Positions 38,153 through 50,100 of a DNA stretch of 64,000 nt are shown piece by piece. Within the stretch, counting starts at the first letter, position 1. Each line of letters begins with the position of its first letter. The position numbers and the translations under genes were made by a program. The notes under the pieces are model-generated. The model searched no databases, was not told the DNA's origin, and saw only the letters and a program-made list of their open reading frames with translations. The DNA is from Tubiluchus corallicola (lineage: Eukaryota > Priapulida > Priapulimorpha > Priapulimorphida > Tubiluchidae), in NCBI GenBank assembly GCA_030141605.1, contig JAQGDQ010000159.1:409727-473726 (forward strand), written 5' to 3'.

Positions 38153-41100
38153 GGGGGAGACCGGGAAAAATTATTACTTGTATTCTGTAGAATGTAGTTT
38201 AGCGGGCAGTAATTAGCATATATTTTACTATAGCATGATTCAAACGGAAGATCCTCTTCTTGCCACTCCAGCAGTACCAGGGTGTTGGCTTCACATCAGT
38301 AGGATACTGGGTGGCGGTCAAGTAAGTCTAAGGGACCCTGTCCGGGTTGGTCAACGGCTGGTCTTTAGTGTGGAGATGGACAAAAGTGGTAAGTAAAAAG
38401 TCATATCCAGTTAGCAACAAAATCCATAACTTGATTCTTAAGATTTGTATATGTGGTTTCCTACTTCTCTTTCTTGACTATTATGCAAACTGTCGTGTTA
38501 CCTGTGTGGAACGTAACAGTTGTTTAGTTATCACGCTTTCGCTTCGCGATCTAATCTTCGCCGATTGCCACTTTGCAAGCAGTGAAAGATTTTTTGTCTA
38601 TTATAAAGAATCAAAGAAGTGTTGATTCTTTTTCGTTAAATTTTCGTCAAAGTTTGCATTTTATAAAACATGTTTCAACGACATTCAGAACACTTTTTCT
38701 AATAAATCTATAACGTTTTAAAAACTTTAAAACCCATAAAGGTCCGATAAAGCAATTCCTCTTGAAGTGACGTCGTAGTTCCAACGCTGAAACAATTTTT
38801 AGGCAAAATGCGCACTCCGAACATATTCATGGCTTTGGGAACCGATGACCAAAGATCCTATATAAGAACACCCCCCAAAAAGTAGTGCTTTAGGCGGTGA
38901 ACATAGCATCAGACCTTCGATGAGTCAACATGCTTAGAAAGCATACTTAGGAAGGGGTTGTAGGTCAAAGCACCACCAGACAAAGAATTACAGGTTAGTG
39001 AAGCAGCAGACAAAGGACCACTGGTCAAGGTAATACCACGGACAAAGGGCCATCAGTCAACAAACCACCAGACGAACGACCACAAGTCAAAGATTCGCCT
39101 GAAAAGACAAAGGACCATAAAATAAAAATTAACAGACCACGCAAATATCAACCGAAAAACGATTTGAGATACATTTTGCTTTGTGTGGAGATAATTATAT
39201 TATTTGCAAAAGTTAAACTGTAAAGTTTTGAATTTTCTAATTTTGTTAATTTTGTCAGTACCGTATACTCACTAGACCAAAAACATTGTTTTTATGCGTT
39301 GACTAAATCGATGATGCTATAAATCCAAAAAAATAAAAATTTAAAAAAATTAAAATGTTTAAAAAAATTAAGTTTAATTTTATTAGGTTTAACAAAACAG
39401 TTTAGCAATGGCATCTTACATTTACAGATGTGTACGGTTAATATAAGCTAAAAATGTTCACATTTGATCTGAAGTGTGAATGATGTGACTGTGCGAACCA
39501 ACACCAGACAACAGCAGCCCGTTGGACCGCAATTCAAGATGGTACCCCAACGAGAAAGAAATGGATAGTACAGAGCAAAGCTTGTTTTTTTATAAGAATG
39601 GCAACCCCTGTATAAAGTTTTGAGCGCAATAATGTGGCTGCAATGATTGCATTATTTCGGAACGCTTCACTGATAGACAGTAATTAAGACAGAAAGGGTA
39701 ACATGTTTTGTAACGAGCATGTCCCAATGACTTGTGATTATTTTCTTTTTTAGAATTCCGAAACGCGCGAAGCAGGATGTTAATCATGTAATTATTCACT
39801 TGTAGTAGTTTGAATAAATACAAAAAAGCCAGTGACCGCAATTAGGCCGCGTAACACAATCTGTTACAAAATGATATTTTCATATTAAAAACTCGCTCAA
39901 AAAATTCTATCCTCAAGTCTGTTAATGAATACAAAAACTTTTCGTTAATGCTTTTAAAGCATCTAGTCGGCTTTCTTTATCTGTTAGCTTTGTGTATTTG
40001 TTGGTCTTTTATATCTGTTAGTCACAGCTGAGTGCGATGACTGCGATGCGATGTAGTTTTTTAATGTACGACATAAATAAAAAAAACTAATGTTAGACAA
40101 TTATCCATTATTATTAGCATGAAAAATTACCAGTCACACTTTATTAAGTAAAATATTAAGGGTAAGTAAAAGTTGCAATTTCTCTGTTGTCAGCATATCC
40201 ATTGGTGATTCTTTGACTGGTGGGTCCTCAGTCCACCCCTGACAGGTCGTCCTTTGAACCACTTTTAAAGTGTTGAAGGTTAGTGATTCTTTGACATCCG
40301 GTCCTTTGTCCAGGTGATCCTTTGCAAAATCTCGAGGAACACAAGCAGCAGTGACAGAAGCAACAACCTTTCAACAACAACTTGTGATTTCTAGTTATTG
40401 AAACAATTATGGTGATACAATAGGTTACATACTGTCTCCCATGCCACGTGTTGGAATTTGTAGGTAGATATTTCGTCAAAACTTAGCGAAAGCCTTGGTT
40501 ATGTCATTTTGACCTAGCTCTAAATTTCCAATTAAAAATGAAATTAAAATGTACTGTGATTATTGCAGATAATATATTCTTATAGATTATTATAGCTGTA
40601 ATGAAATCTGTATAAGACTGCATATATATTTCGTCTTCTTACAGATGTATATGGCTTCAATGTATACAAATGTATTGTACATGATGGAAATGGACTTTCA
40701 CAGCTTCTCGTAGACGATAATGGGTTAGTATGGATGCGCTTTTCGTGCGTACAAATCCGTGATTTGCCATTTACATCACCTGCTACACTTTTCATTCTAA
40801 TTACACACATTGTAATTGACAAAATTGGAAGTTAAAGAATCCAGCAGCTGATAGAGACTTTAACAAACTTTGAATCATTTCTAGAATTTTTCGTATCCGA
40901 ACATTTTACAACACCCGGCGTACACAGTGAAGTAACGTGTATTATGTGGGAAAGAACCCACAGTGAGCTTTAAGTTTCTATACAGTATCACTGGGCATTA
41001 ATGCTTTAGTTTAGAAATAGAGCATATTTGGTCACGAAGGACTGGTCGGTTCACCTTTTAATAAAACTAAAAAGTTTCAAATTCCTTTCACATTTTTTAC

Positions 41101-44100
41101 CTACGGTATTCTGAAGTTTGGCCAAATTTCTAATAATAAACTGTGCAATTAACCATTAGGATTAAGACTGACATTAAGATTATTGCAAGGTTTTTTGTTT
41201 TTGTTTTAGTTGTTCCCAAGATGAAAATATCTTTGCTGAATTCACATACGACACAGTAGAGCAGAGAGTTTTTACTTTTTTCGATGCTTTTAAATTTCCA
41301 GCTTCTATGGAAGTCTTTTTTCAATGTAACGTTAAACTTTGCTTGAAAAAGTCATGTAAAATAGTAAGTATGATTTTGATTTTGCAATCTTTAGATGTAC
41401 CTTGAATTCCCCCATTTTTCAAGTTGTGATTGTCTTTTTGAAGAATACTGAAGTTTTTGTGGGGTTTTCGCTACCACTCTAAAGAGCAATTGTTGGCGAC
41501 TCCTCTTTAGAAGTTACTTGTTCATGTTCTTCTTGAATCGAGCAAAATTTGGTGCAGATGAGGTGCAAAATTTTTCACTCTTTCTAATTTAGTATTGTGT
41601 AATTGATTTCGTACTATGTTTCGACATAGTGTGGACTATGATTCCACGTAGACATATCTCCAAGTAATTGACAATATAAACTTCTGAATCAGAAAAGTTA
41701 AAGTACTTGTATGATGTAGTGCTTAGTATAGCTACACGAAAAACACGAGGTCCTAAGTTCGCGTCACCGTGGAGGTACAAAATTTTTCAGTCTCCAAATA
41801 GTATTGCTTTCGTGCATTTACGTGGTACAAGCACCATATGCTGTTCAAAGCCGTCTGGGTAAAAAACAAATATGACAAGCATCTCCATTAATAAAATATC
41901 TCTTGCCTCTCTTGTAATTTCCAGCCTAGTTGTAGCAAGGTCGAGAAAGGTAGGCGCAAGCGCAGGGAAGCCAAAGAAGACACACTTACAGACTATAAAG
42001 ATGATACAGAAGATTATGAAAAAGAAGATTTAGATATTGACATCGACGTTGAGAGTATGATATACGTAACAAATGATTTTATTCACGAAGGTACGAATAA
42101 TAATAGTTAATATACATATATATATATAGATAGATAGATATAGGGTGTTTTATTCCAAGTACAGTAGAAATGCCACATAAATTAATCTGGGGTCCTGCAT
42201 TTGATATCATAATGTCATCATTCCAGTATAACTAGTTATAGCATGGTAACTTAACAGACCGTTTTAAAACAAACGTAAGACGCGTTGTATTCATTGTTGA
42301 ATGGTGACATTACGCCTCACACATTAAATTTGAATGCAAAACTGTTTGAAGTGATTTCAAAATAAAATGGTTTGCATTTTCCGTGTGGAAAAGGTATCAT
42401 TGGACTTTATATGGTGCAGTATATTGGTATGCTTACAGCATTTGTTCATGCAGCTTCTATTGATAAACGAAATCTGCAGAACAACTTGTGTAAACAGTAA
42501 TTGTGTAACAATCAGTAATTATACATTTGCCTGTATATTATACATTGTACATCTGTAGCGCATCACGACATATACGATTTCTCTAATTTTATGAGTTGTA
42601 CAGTTTGCAGTTTGAGTTGTCTAGACTCTGCTTTAGGTGATCAACTCAGATAAACTCCGGCTAAAGAAACGCTTCGACGTTCCAGTAAATTTTCTCAGTT
42701 AATTTCATGAAGAAAGGACTGCTAGAAAAGCACCACCGAGTCCAGTCCCTAGATAGACTTTCGTAGGAATTTTTGGACTAACTAAGGAAACTGACAGAGG
42801 TCATTAGTGGCATTCTTGCACATCACAAAATTGTGCCCACTTAACTTTAGGGCTGTGTTTGAAAATGACAAAAATGCTTATTTTGAAAGAAAGAAGCTAG
42901 TTTTTTAATTGTTCAAAATTCTGTTAAAATCAGTGTAAAAGTTTTAGTGATATTTATCGTATGTGATTGTTATATGCCTACTGGAAATCATCCGATATTT
43001 TTCAGTATGTCCTGCAAGATGGCTGCTGGTAGCTCATAAAGGCAGTATCTGGCTATTAGTGCAGGAAGGATGACGATTTTGGCGTCTAAATATAGATTTG
43101 CAAGATCAAGGAATTCATCTGATACTTAAAAGCTCCTGTAATATCGTCTCATTTAGGATTACAATTGCTTTTGAAATGCACTAGCCTTAGTGCACCTTCT
43201 AATGCAGATAGGATATGAATTCTAGTTTTCAAATATATGTCTTAAACTTTCACAAATTCCTATTTACCAAGTAAAATTTCCCTTAGACATCATTTCAATA
43301 AGAAAACAAAGATGGCTGCCAAGACGGCACAAATGCATTCTATTGTAAATAAACTAATAATTTGTTGTATTCTCATAGGCCTTAAACATTAAAAAATCAT
43401 CTCTGATGTATGTGCAAACAAGACTTGCGTGATAATTCTTATATCTACTACAACATACTTTGGCACGCTCTGGATTTTTCAGGCTGTAATGTCCACTGTG
43501 GTTCATATGTCCGTTCAGTTAATCCTTCTCGCCCCAGTCAAATTGTGATAGTATTAAACGGTACGGTTCAACAGTATTGTTTGATATACCGCTTGTTTGG
43601 TGTGCTGTCCAACAGTACTGCAGACATTGGAGGAAATGCTTCAATTGACCTTCCTTTCCTCACGAAGAAGTCTTTACATTTTTGTCAATTGACGTGCATG
43701 TGCTAGCTTTGTCATGCAAAAGTACAAATGTCATTCAGCTGCGCAATTGTAAGTGGTGCTTCGGTCACCTCTTCAAACACAAACACTTGCCATGAGGGTC
43801 ATGCTGTTTTTTTCCTCTCCGTGCAAATGAAGAACTCGGATGGTAATCAGCGAATAGAATTGTGACAGAGCTGATGCTGTTTCAGGGCTGGTGGCGTTCA
43901 GAATTTTATGAACAACTAAGTTATGACATTTGTTTGTTTCAAATTTCGCCATTGCTCATTTATTACGGATACATACTACGTGTTTATAGCCTTGATTGCC
44001 ACAGCAGCATGGAAAAGAAGTTAAATGTCTGCCTCTTCATGACTGCGCTGCAGGGAGATAAAGCAGAAGACCTGTTTTCTTGGTCTGTGTTGTATACAGT

Positions 44101-45549
44101 ATAGTATTTGTTTACCATGATTTTACCCTTAAAGTCTGCTAATGCTGTTATATTTCTTAGAAAACTAAAAAAGCTCTTTTATTTTCATCAACTTTTTTTG
44201 ATGAGTCCAACTTCCCTAAAATATTGTCGTTACTATGGAAATGTCTTCTGGCACCTCTTCCTCGTTTGTCACAAGCAAGATGTTTTTATACCAAACGATA
44301 TCTAATCTCTCTATTCAACGATCTACCCTTTCACTTTGTGATCTTAGTGTTTAAGGAACACATTTTTCCATACTTTTAAATTACTTTAGAAGTCCCTGGT
44401 TTCAAAATTTTCACAATAACAGCTGCATCGAGTAGACCGCTATGTACACAAGAGGATGCAGTAAGGCTAATATATTTGTGACCATCTTCAAATTCTAAAT
44501 CCGATGATATTATAGTATATTATAAAATATGGTCTTCACAAGATAGCGGTAGTTATATTTTTCGGTAGTCTTGAAAACAGCGCGAAATTGAACGACTTTC
44601 GATTGGATCGGCAAAAAAATTAATTACCTTAATGGTTCTAACATTCTTTAAGTTTCAAGTTTCTAAAGCAAAGCGTGCGGCTTTTTCACCGCTCTGCTGA
44701 ACTACCATTTTGCGCCATTTTTAAAACTGCTGCCAGAGGGTGCGGCCACGCTTATAGAAAGTCTATCGAAGCTTTTTTACCTCAAGTGATTATAGTAAAG
44801 GGCTCGTGTGGTTTGGGGTGTCAATTCTAAGATTTTTAGTGACTCTGGTCTATAGGGACAGGACTGACCTGCAGCAGCACCCAGAAAGTTGTCAATGCAG
44901 AATTTTTGCTCACACGTGAAATAACTAGCAGCTTGTTAAGCATTGATATGTACCTGTAACTTGTCAGGTGAACAATATTTTGCGTGATTAATACATGTAT
45001 TGCAAAATATCAGGTTTAAGTTTTGTCATTCAAACAATAATAAGGGTGTCATGTTTATCTAAATTTTATTAATAATTTCTTCTAGACTGTGAATTGCACT
45101 TAAAAAATGTGCTTACTCTTTCGATAGAAATCGTATGTGCCATATGTTGACCAACTATTTCTGCAGGTGAATCAAAACATTATGAATAGAAAAGCTTTTT
45201 GGTGGTGATTCTACTGGTGACTTAGACAGTTGGATCAATAAAACAGTAGTTTTAAAAATGCGTTAACGACGCGAATAACTATGAATTTCTTTCTGTAGAT
45301 GCTCAGACTTTGATTGGACGAACCGCAAACAGCACCCACGGAACAATAAGAATCAGAACAAGTATTCCTGGCATATGCTTAACTCGAGTCGACCTCATAG
45401 CTACATTGACAGCTTGTAGCGTTTTTCTTCTATCGTCTGTCATCATGATAGCAGTATCATGGAGATATTCAGTGCGTAGGAGAACTAGAAGCAATTCTAA
45501 CTCCTTCTACGGAAGAAAGTTTAACTTTTTACATGATCATCACACGTGA
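30509..45549 (+). CDS. ZP-domain type I membrane protein, cuticlin-like
   Basis: Nine exons with continuous phase encode 412 residues: 30509-30568, 33066-33105, 33640-33830, 34389-34531, 38234-38388, 40645-40723, 41210-41363, 41925-42090, 45299-45549. An N-terminal signal peptide (residues 1-20, hydrophobic MVAFIFAFVL) is followed by a zona pellucida domain at about 40-280. ZP-N contains INCESEDGL, FMGVIYPKG, EACHIF and LPFDRCGT; ZP-C contains FLVGCWF, PGCWLHI, YKCIVHDGNG and the terminal cysteines. A dibasic GRRKRRE at 283-289 is a furin-type cleavage site. An acidic linker, a transmembrane helix (about 362-384) and a basic cytoplasmic tail follow. This is the standard layout of ZP proteins that polymerise in cuticle or apical matrix after cleavage. 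AATAAA at 45722 fits the 3' end. Intron 4 hosts CTU2 and a tRNA gene. Confidence 0.9.
31408..31491. repeat. (TAA)n microsatellite
   Basis: About 28 TAA units in the first ZP intron. It follows AT-rich sequence that may be the 3' tail of a retroelement. Confidence 0.97.
32450..32545. repeat. Purine (GA/A)-rich low-complexity tract
   Basis: AAGAAAAGAGAGAGGGAG-type sequence in the first ZP intron; no gene. Confidence 0.7.
33150..33598 (+). mobile_element. LINE 3' relic with zinc-knuckle remnant and AATAAT tail
   Basis: The + strand reads CECNFDVQTLEHLVFNC, the C-x2-C...H...C pattern found at the C-terminus of many non-LTR retrotransposon reverse transcriptases. Stops follow, then a non-coding stretch ending in an ATAATAATAATAG-type tail at about 33560-33595. 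It lies immediately upstream of ZP exon 3 (33640). Broken and truncated. Confidence 0.6.
34801..36234 (-). CDS. Cytosolic thiouridylase subunit 2 (CTU2/NCS2), intronless
   Basis: CTU2 pairs with CTU1 (NCS6) to 2-thiolate the wobble uridine U34 of tRNA-Lys(UUU), Gln(UUG) and Glu(UUC) in the cytosol, with sulfur delivered by URM1. The single ORF of 477 residues is close to the usual 400-515. Seen: N-terminal zinc ribbon cysteines CMKC (36-39) and CREC (55-58), KFRATIGRSKLIRNGERVLV, a PP-loop position reading SGSASSASLL (88-97) without the catalytic SGGxDS pattern (typical of the non-catalytic subunit), and the C-terminal CILC and FLCYGCKITVGDL motifs, ending with EIQDFLLNEF. It lies inside intron 4 of the ZP gene on the opposite strand. 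The absence of introns while neighbours have many could mean an old retrocopy that stayed intact. The start is the first Met in frame. Confidence 0.93.
   Translation of the reverse strand: MDSESCQSHKDCKVKEYEADLAAALANRTKITSNLCMKCQKEKPVVLARVSDFLCRECFLSYFTHKFRATIGRSKLIRNGERVLVAYSGSASSASLLHLIEEGLAPKSRKKLRFVPGIVYVDVSIITQELNDDSCRENQCQKIIESLSDFNFPCFLTTIEQAMVDAEMFCSNGCYKLASDAKDVTSLTNYTARNKLCKLIQDCTDLTAREDLISKLKTMLINQIARSEGYTKVMTAETGTKLAIQAISNLAQGHGASLSMDVSFNDNRYDSLVVLRPLKEFSSKEIAYYVRLCGIKTVINPSMTALKSFKASMNRLTESFVLDLQDSYPSTVSTICRTGDKLYSAANCQENSENVCILCRTTLPHHTRDSEQSLHASSQHLIVSHPSISGLGNNLQTFDAGTCYKKEAKGCSSEFSNEKGPLLLWRQFLCYGCKITVGDLEISKLPIAIQKEVHRHANRMNTRGEIQDFLLNEFEDN
36826..36898 (+). tRNA. tRNA-Arg (anticodon ACG)
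   Basis: 73 nt folding as a standard cloverleaf. Acceptor GGGCCAG pairs with CTGGCTC, discriminator G. The D-arm is GCGC-AACGGATAA-CGC. The anticodon stem TCTGC/GCAGA carries loop CTACGGA, so positions 34-36 are ACG (read as ICG for CGN codons). The T-arm GCAGG-TTCGAAT-CCTGC contains the B box GGTTCGAATCC; the A box is TGGCGCAACGG. No intron and no encoded CCA. The sequence is very similar to metazoan tRNA-Arg(ACG). It sits in the ZP intron about 590 bp from the 5' end of CTU2. Confidence 0.96.
36899..36905 (+). terminator. RNA polymerase III terminator
   Basis: Run of seven T directly after the tRNA 3' end. Confidence 0.9.
38096..38153. repeat. (GA)n microsatellite
   Basis: About 28 GA units, slightly interrupted, 80 bp before ZP exon 5. 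Its purine strand is the sense strand of the ZP gene. Confidence 0.95.
38969..39116. repeat. Degenerate 22-27 bp repeats (forward arm)
   Basis: Several copies of GACAAAGGACCACCAGTCAA and variants. The same word occurs in reverse complement at 40203-40326 in the same ZP intron. Confidence 0.7.
40203..40326. repeat. Degenerate repeats (inverted arm)
   Basis: TTTGACTGGTGGGTCCTCAG, GTCGTCCTTTGAACC and GGTCCTTTGTCCAGGTG are inverted relatives of the repeats at 38969-39116. The two arms enclose about 1.1 kb without gene. Confidence 0.65.
43490..43720 (-). other. Degenerate repeat-derived ORF remnant
   Basis: In ZP intron 8, the minus strand reads FFVRKGRSIEAFPPMSAVLL, with a stop-interrupted continuation. 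The wording resembles a protein found in many invertebrate repeat families (pattern F..K.R.IE..PPT.AAL..H.KRA.YQ). From memory and by eye only; stops and frameshifts make it non-coding now. The rest of this 3.2-kb intron (42091-45298) shows nothing recognisable. Confidence 0.3.
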
Positions 45550-47154
45550 ATCTGCAAGAGCACTACTGTTTCCACGTGAGTTCAAATACCATTCAATTTG
45601 CCATAAGACGATACAATATGAACCAATCAATATTAAAATTTTTGCTTTGTTATAGGTTATTGGTGCATTCTTTATTTTTGTTCATTTGTTCAAATCTTAT
45701 TTTTGTAACGTTGTCAAAGACAATAAATAAACGTGCAAAATTTGTGAAATTTTGCTAATTTCATCCATGCTGTTATGGGCAATAACTTAATTAGACTGCA
45801 AAATTTACACATACTTTCTGAACCTGATGTTAATTGTTATACATTGGTTGACCCATTTTTCATTTATTCGTTTCATTCAGTCACTCGTGTATTTGCCCGT
45901 TAGTTTTTCATTCGTTTGTTTGTTTATCAATGACAGGCTTACTAGCCAAATGTTTTAGAAATTCTTAACTAAATAATTTTATTTTAATTTCCTTGGTTCT
46001 CTACAAAACCACAAATTAATTACGTTGACAATTCGGCACGCTGCAAGCTAAAATACAGCATTCGATAGCAACACCTACTCAATATTGGATGGATGTGATA
46101 GCATAGCATTTTGCACAATTAATACATGTATTGCAAAATGTGATATTTTTTAATATCAAGAATAAACCTCTAAAAGTCATCAATTCACTAAACGGGCTCA
46201 CCGTTGCTAACTTTCAGTCGCTCACCAGGTGACCACTCGATTATTTACCACGCCCTGTTTAGTTTAAAATACGTTTATGTTTATCACTGAGCTGTTTCAC
46301 ACTAGTTAACATTTCAATATGAATGAAATTAATGATTGGCCCATATAATAACGTAACAAGTCCGTCTAACAATTACTAACTTAACTCATTTTACTGCAAA
46401 AACAATGAGTTACTGCTTCTGCGGTACACAAATCAAAATAGTGACGTCGTAAATATTCTGAAAAAAACGACAATAGACGGCGGATTTAATTTTCATTTCG
46501 AATTTTTTAACTCAAACGAAGTGCGACTTATAATTTAATGTTTATTGTTATTACTACTACTAATATTATTATTATTATAATTATAATTATTATTATTGAC
46601 AGTAGTTATATACAAAATTCAGAAATAACTTCTACATAAATAATTTAAAGTAACTAGCTGATCATGTGAACAACTGGTGAACAAACTGATCATTGTAGTA
46701 GTGCATTTTAACGTGCACGCGATACCCAATAAAGTCTCAGGCTATGACCCTCACACTACACTACAGTCTTATATGAATTAATGACCAGTATTAGTTATCA
46801 TTGCCACCGCATTTAGTTATTTTACTAAGTTGTCGGCTGCGATAATTTTAAAAATAGTAAACAAATAAATATACAAAATGTTACGTTAACATTTTATAAA
46901 TTCATATGCGTATATCTCTACTTACTATTCAACTTTACGTCCATATTGTTTAATTACAACGGTTAGTGAACGCTTTCGTCTACCTATTTGTCAGACTAAG
47001 TGCCTTAAGACCCATTAACAAAGAGCATACTAATACAGTAAAACAAACAATTTGCATTAACTATAGACCTACTCTACTTAAATTAGACAAAACACAACAT
47101 TTTTCAGAAAATCCGGCAACTTATTATCCGGCAAACATTTTTCTTCCGGAAGAA
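45550..47154. other. Intergenic region between convergent ZP and LIM-nebulin genes
   Basis: Contains the ZP 3' UTR with AATAAA at 45722, an AT-rich ATT/ATA tract at 46555-46600, and on the minus strand an AATAAA near 46540 that could end the LIM-nebulin transcript. No SH3-coding exon was found here. Confidence 0.45.
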
Positions 47155-50100
47155 TTACTTGTTCTGCTGTTTGTAAACTCTGTCTGAAGCATTGGCAGCT
47201 GCCTGCTTAGCTCGGATCAGATTTGGATCGTCCACTATGGTCGTGTAGTGTCCTTTCTGTTTCTCGTATCCTTCCAAATATTTCAGCTAAATAAAAACAG
47301 GATAAATTTAACGTTCATTCACGCTAGATGGCGGTTAAAGTAAAAGGGCTAACCATAGGAGAGTATGAGTCTACTATCTAGCGCTAACCATATCTGAGCT
47401 ACACAGTTAGATGGCCACACCTTGTTAAAGTGCACGTGCATGCGCATGCGCGTAATTTGCTATAAAAGAAGTGAGCACGTAGTTTTCTACGTCTCTGTCG
47501 TGTTGTCACGTCCACCATGTGTGCTGCTCTTTCCAGTGCCTAGCAGTGATTGCCATTTTGGTAGGTACGGCATAGTTCGAATCTAATTAATTATCTTTTG
47601 TCTTTGTTTCTTGTGCACTCCTTCCTGGTAGGATGCAAAGCGGTCAAACGAAGACTGACTGCTCAGCCGTCTTCGCGTTCCTCGACCCCCTGGCAGCTAT
47701 CAGGGGAGAGTTCCGCAACACTGGTGTCGAAGTTGGGGATAAGAATTCACAGTCAGTCGAAAGGACAAGTCTGAGTGCATGTCTAGAAACTGCTTCTTGG
47801 GCTGATTCGTTAGATTGCTGTGTTCTGCTTCTTCTGTTAATTTGGCAAACCTAGCTAGCCAGCCTAACCAAGTGGCCTATTTACCTTCGTCTGTTCCACT
47901 GTGTCTGTAGGTCACGCTAGCTTTCAAAACCGAGACTCAGGCCTATCTCGTACTACAGACCTGAGCAACCCAAACTTTATTTCGCAAGAAATGCAAAACT
48001 TGTCTATGCGCGTAAATAATCAGTTTTCATAATTTTCTGAGCTTTGTAATGTTATAGCTCAAAATCAAATGCGGAATAAAGCCCGTTTAGAAGACCTGTC
48101 AAGTGTAGTCGTAACACTTACAAAGGCTTTTTCTCAGATCGCACCTAACTTTTCGGAGCGTCGCGGTCCAGTGGGGCCTGAACCTGGCCTTACACTGGTT
48201 AGGGAACCGGCTACGGTTCTCACCCGCAACGATAATGATAGTGAACCTAATGATCCTGACGCATTCCCAGCGTCAAAATGCAGAACCGGTCACAGTGTTC
48301 GTTTTCAAGGTCAGAGCGACATTGACCTTTCGCGAAATGACCCTGATATTTCCACATCTAGGTTCGATTCTCACTTGTCCAACGGCACAGCAATGGAACA
48401 AACTAATTCGTTTTTACCTTTGCAAACAGTTTATAATGATTCTTGCACGAGTGGGGGTTGCTAATAAAGAGTAAAAGTTTTGCCGCCTTATGATGGTGAA
48501 ACCTGGGAAAGCTACCGAGCTCAGTTTGAACTACTTAAGCAGATAAACTTATGGAATAACAGATTTAGCATTAAAATTAAAAGGCAAAGCAATTAATGTT
48601 TTGGAAACGTTACCACCTGAGCAGCGCTCGGATTATTCAGTTCTTTCAAACGCTTTAAGTCGTAGGTTTGGATGCCAAAACAGGAAAAGCGTGTACAGAG
48701 CGCATTATAATTGACGCGTGCGTCAAATCAATGAAGATTTACGTTAGTATGCGGAACAATTGCGCGTGTTGTATCATCACGCATATCCTGCGGTGGATTT
48801 AAATTCTGCTGAACACCAACTTACTTTAAAATTCATTAACGGTTTGGGAGACCCTAAACTAGCAATACACGTGCAACAAAGTTCACTCACCAATTTATCA
48901 GATGCTTTATCAAGAGCGCTTTCAATCGTATCCATCCGCCTTACTGCTAAACGCACAGCAGAACTTTCTGAAGCTGCCAAGTTGCATAAACCTACGCTTA
49001 GAGCTCATCAACCTGTATCTGATTTTTTGAGAACTGGCAAATTCGTATGCTATAATTGCGGAGGACATGGACATTTTGCAAAGCATTTTACACGAGCATT
49101 GTTGAGCAAGCGCGGAAATCTTCGTGGATTCCAAACATGCGAAAATCGCGAGAGCAGGAACTACGCTTCGCGATATAAACTTAGATTTTGCTCACGAACA
49201 AGCGGAAGATAGGGGCATAGCCCCTGTTCTTGGCTTTTTGCAAACTACTGAGCAACAGCCACCTTGGGAACAAATTTCTGCATTGAGTCCAGAAATCAAG
49301 GCGCTCTAGCAACAATGGGGAGCCTTGCGTGTTGAAAATGGCATTATTCAGCGCCGCTGGGAGTCTCCTCAGAGAAACATTGTACGTTATCAGTGGATTG
49401 TTCCCCGCAATTTTCGGGAAAGCCTACTGACTGGTTTTCACAGTGACTGCTGGTCATTTTGGCCAAAATAAGACCTTTGCAAAACTCCGTGAACGTTATT
49501 TTTGGCCAAGAATGCGAAAAGATGTTAAGTTGGGATCCGCTCTTGCCATGAATGTTGTGACAAAAAAAGGACCACAAAGAAAGCCAAGAGCAATTCTGCA
49601 AATGTATCGCGTGGGCGCTCCAATGGAGAGAATTGCAATTGACTGCTTCACAAAGTGGCCTGAAGTTTTTGCAATTCCGAACCAAGAGGCCGAAACTGTT
49701 GCCTCAGTCCTAGTGAACGAGTTTTTCTGTAGGTCTTCCAGGTGAGGTACATAGTGATCAAAGTCGCAATTTTGAGTCGCGTATTTTCCAGCAATGCTGT
49801 GAGTTGCTGGACATAGTGAAAACACGAACTGTCCCTTTAAATCCAAAAAGTGATGGTCTCGCAGAACGGTATGTGCGCGTCATTTCCCGGCAATTAGCGC
49901 AGTTTTGCAGCACCCATCAGCGTGACTGGGACGTTAAATTACCTCTGTTTGTTTTTGCATACAGGGCCGCAGAACATGAGTCGACAGGTTTCACTCCTGC
50001 AAAAGCAATGCTAGGCCGTGAACTTCGTCTTCCTTTGGACTTGCTTACAGCTCGCCCTCCCTCGGACACCCCTTCTTGCAACATAGTAGAACATGTCAAA

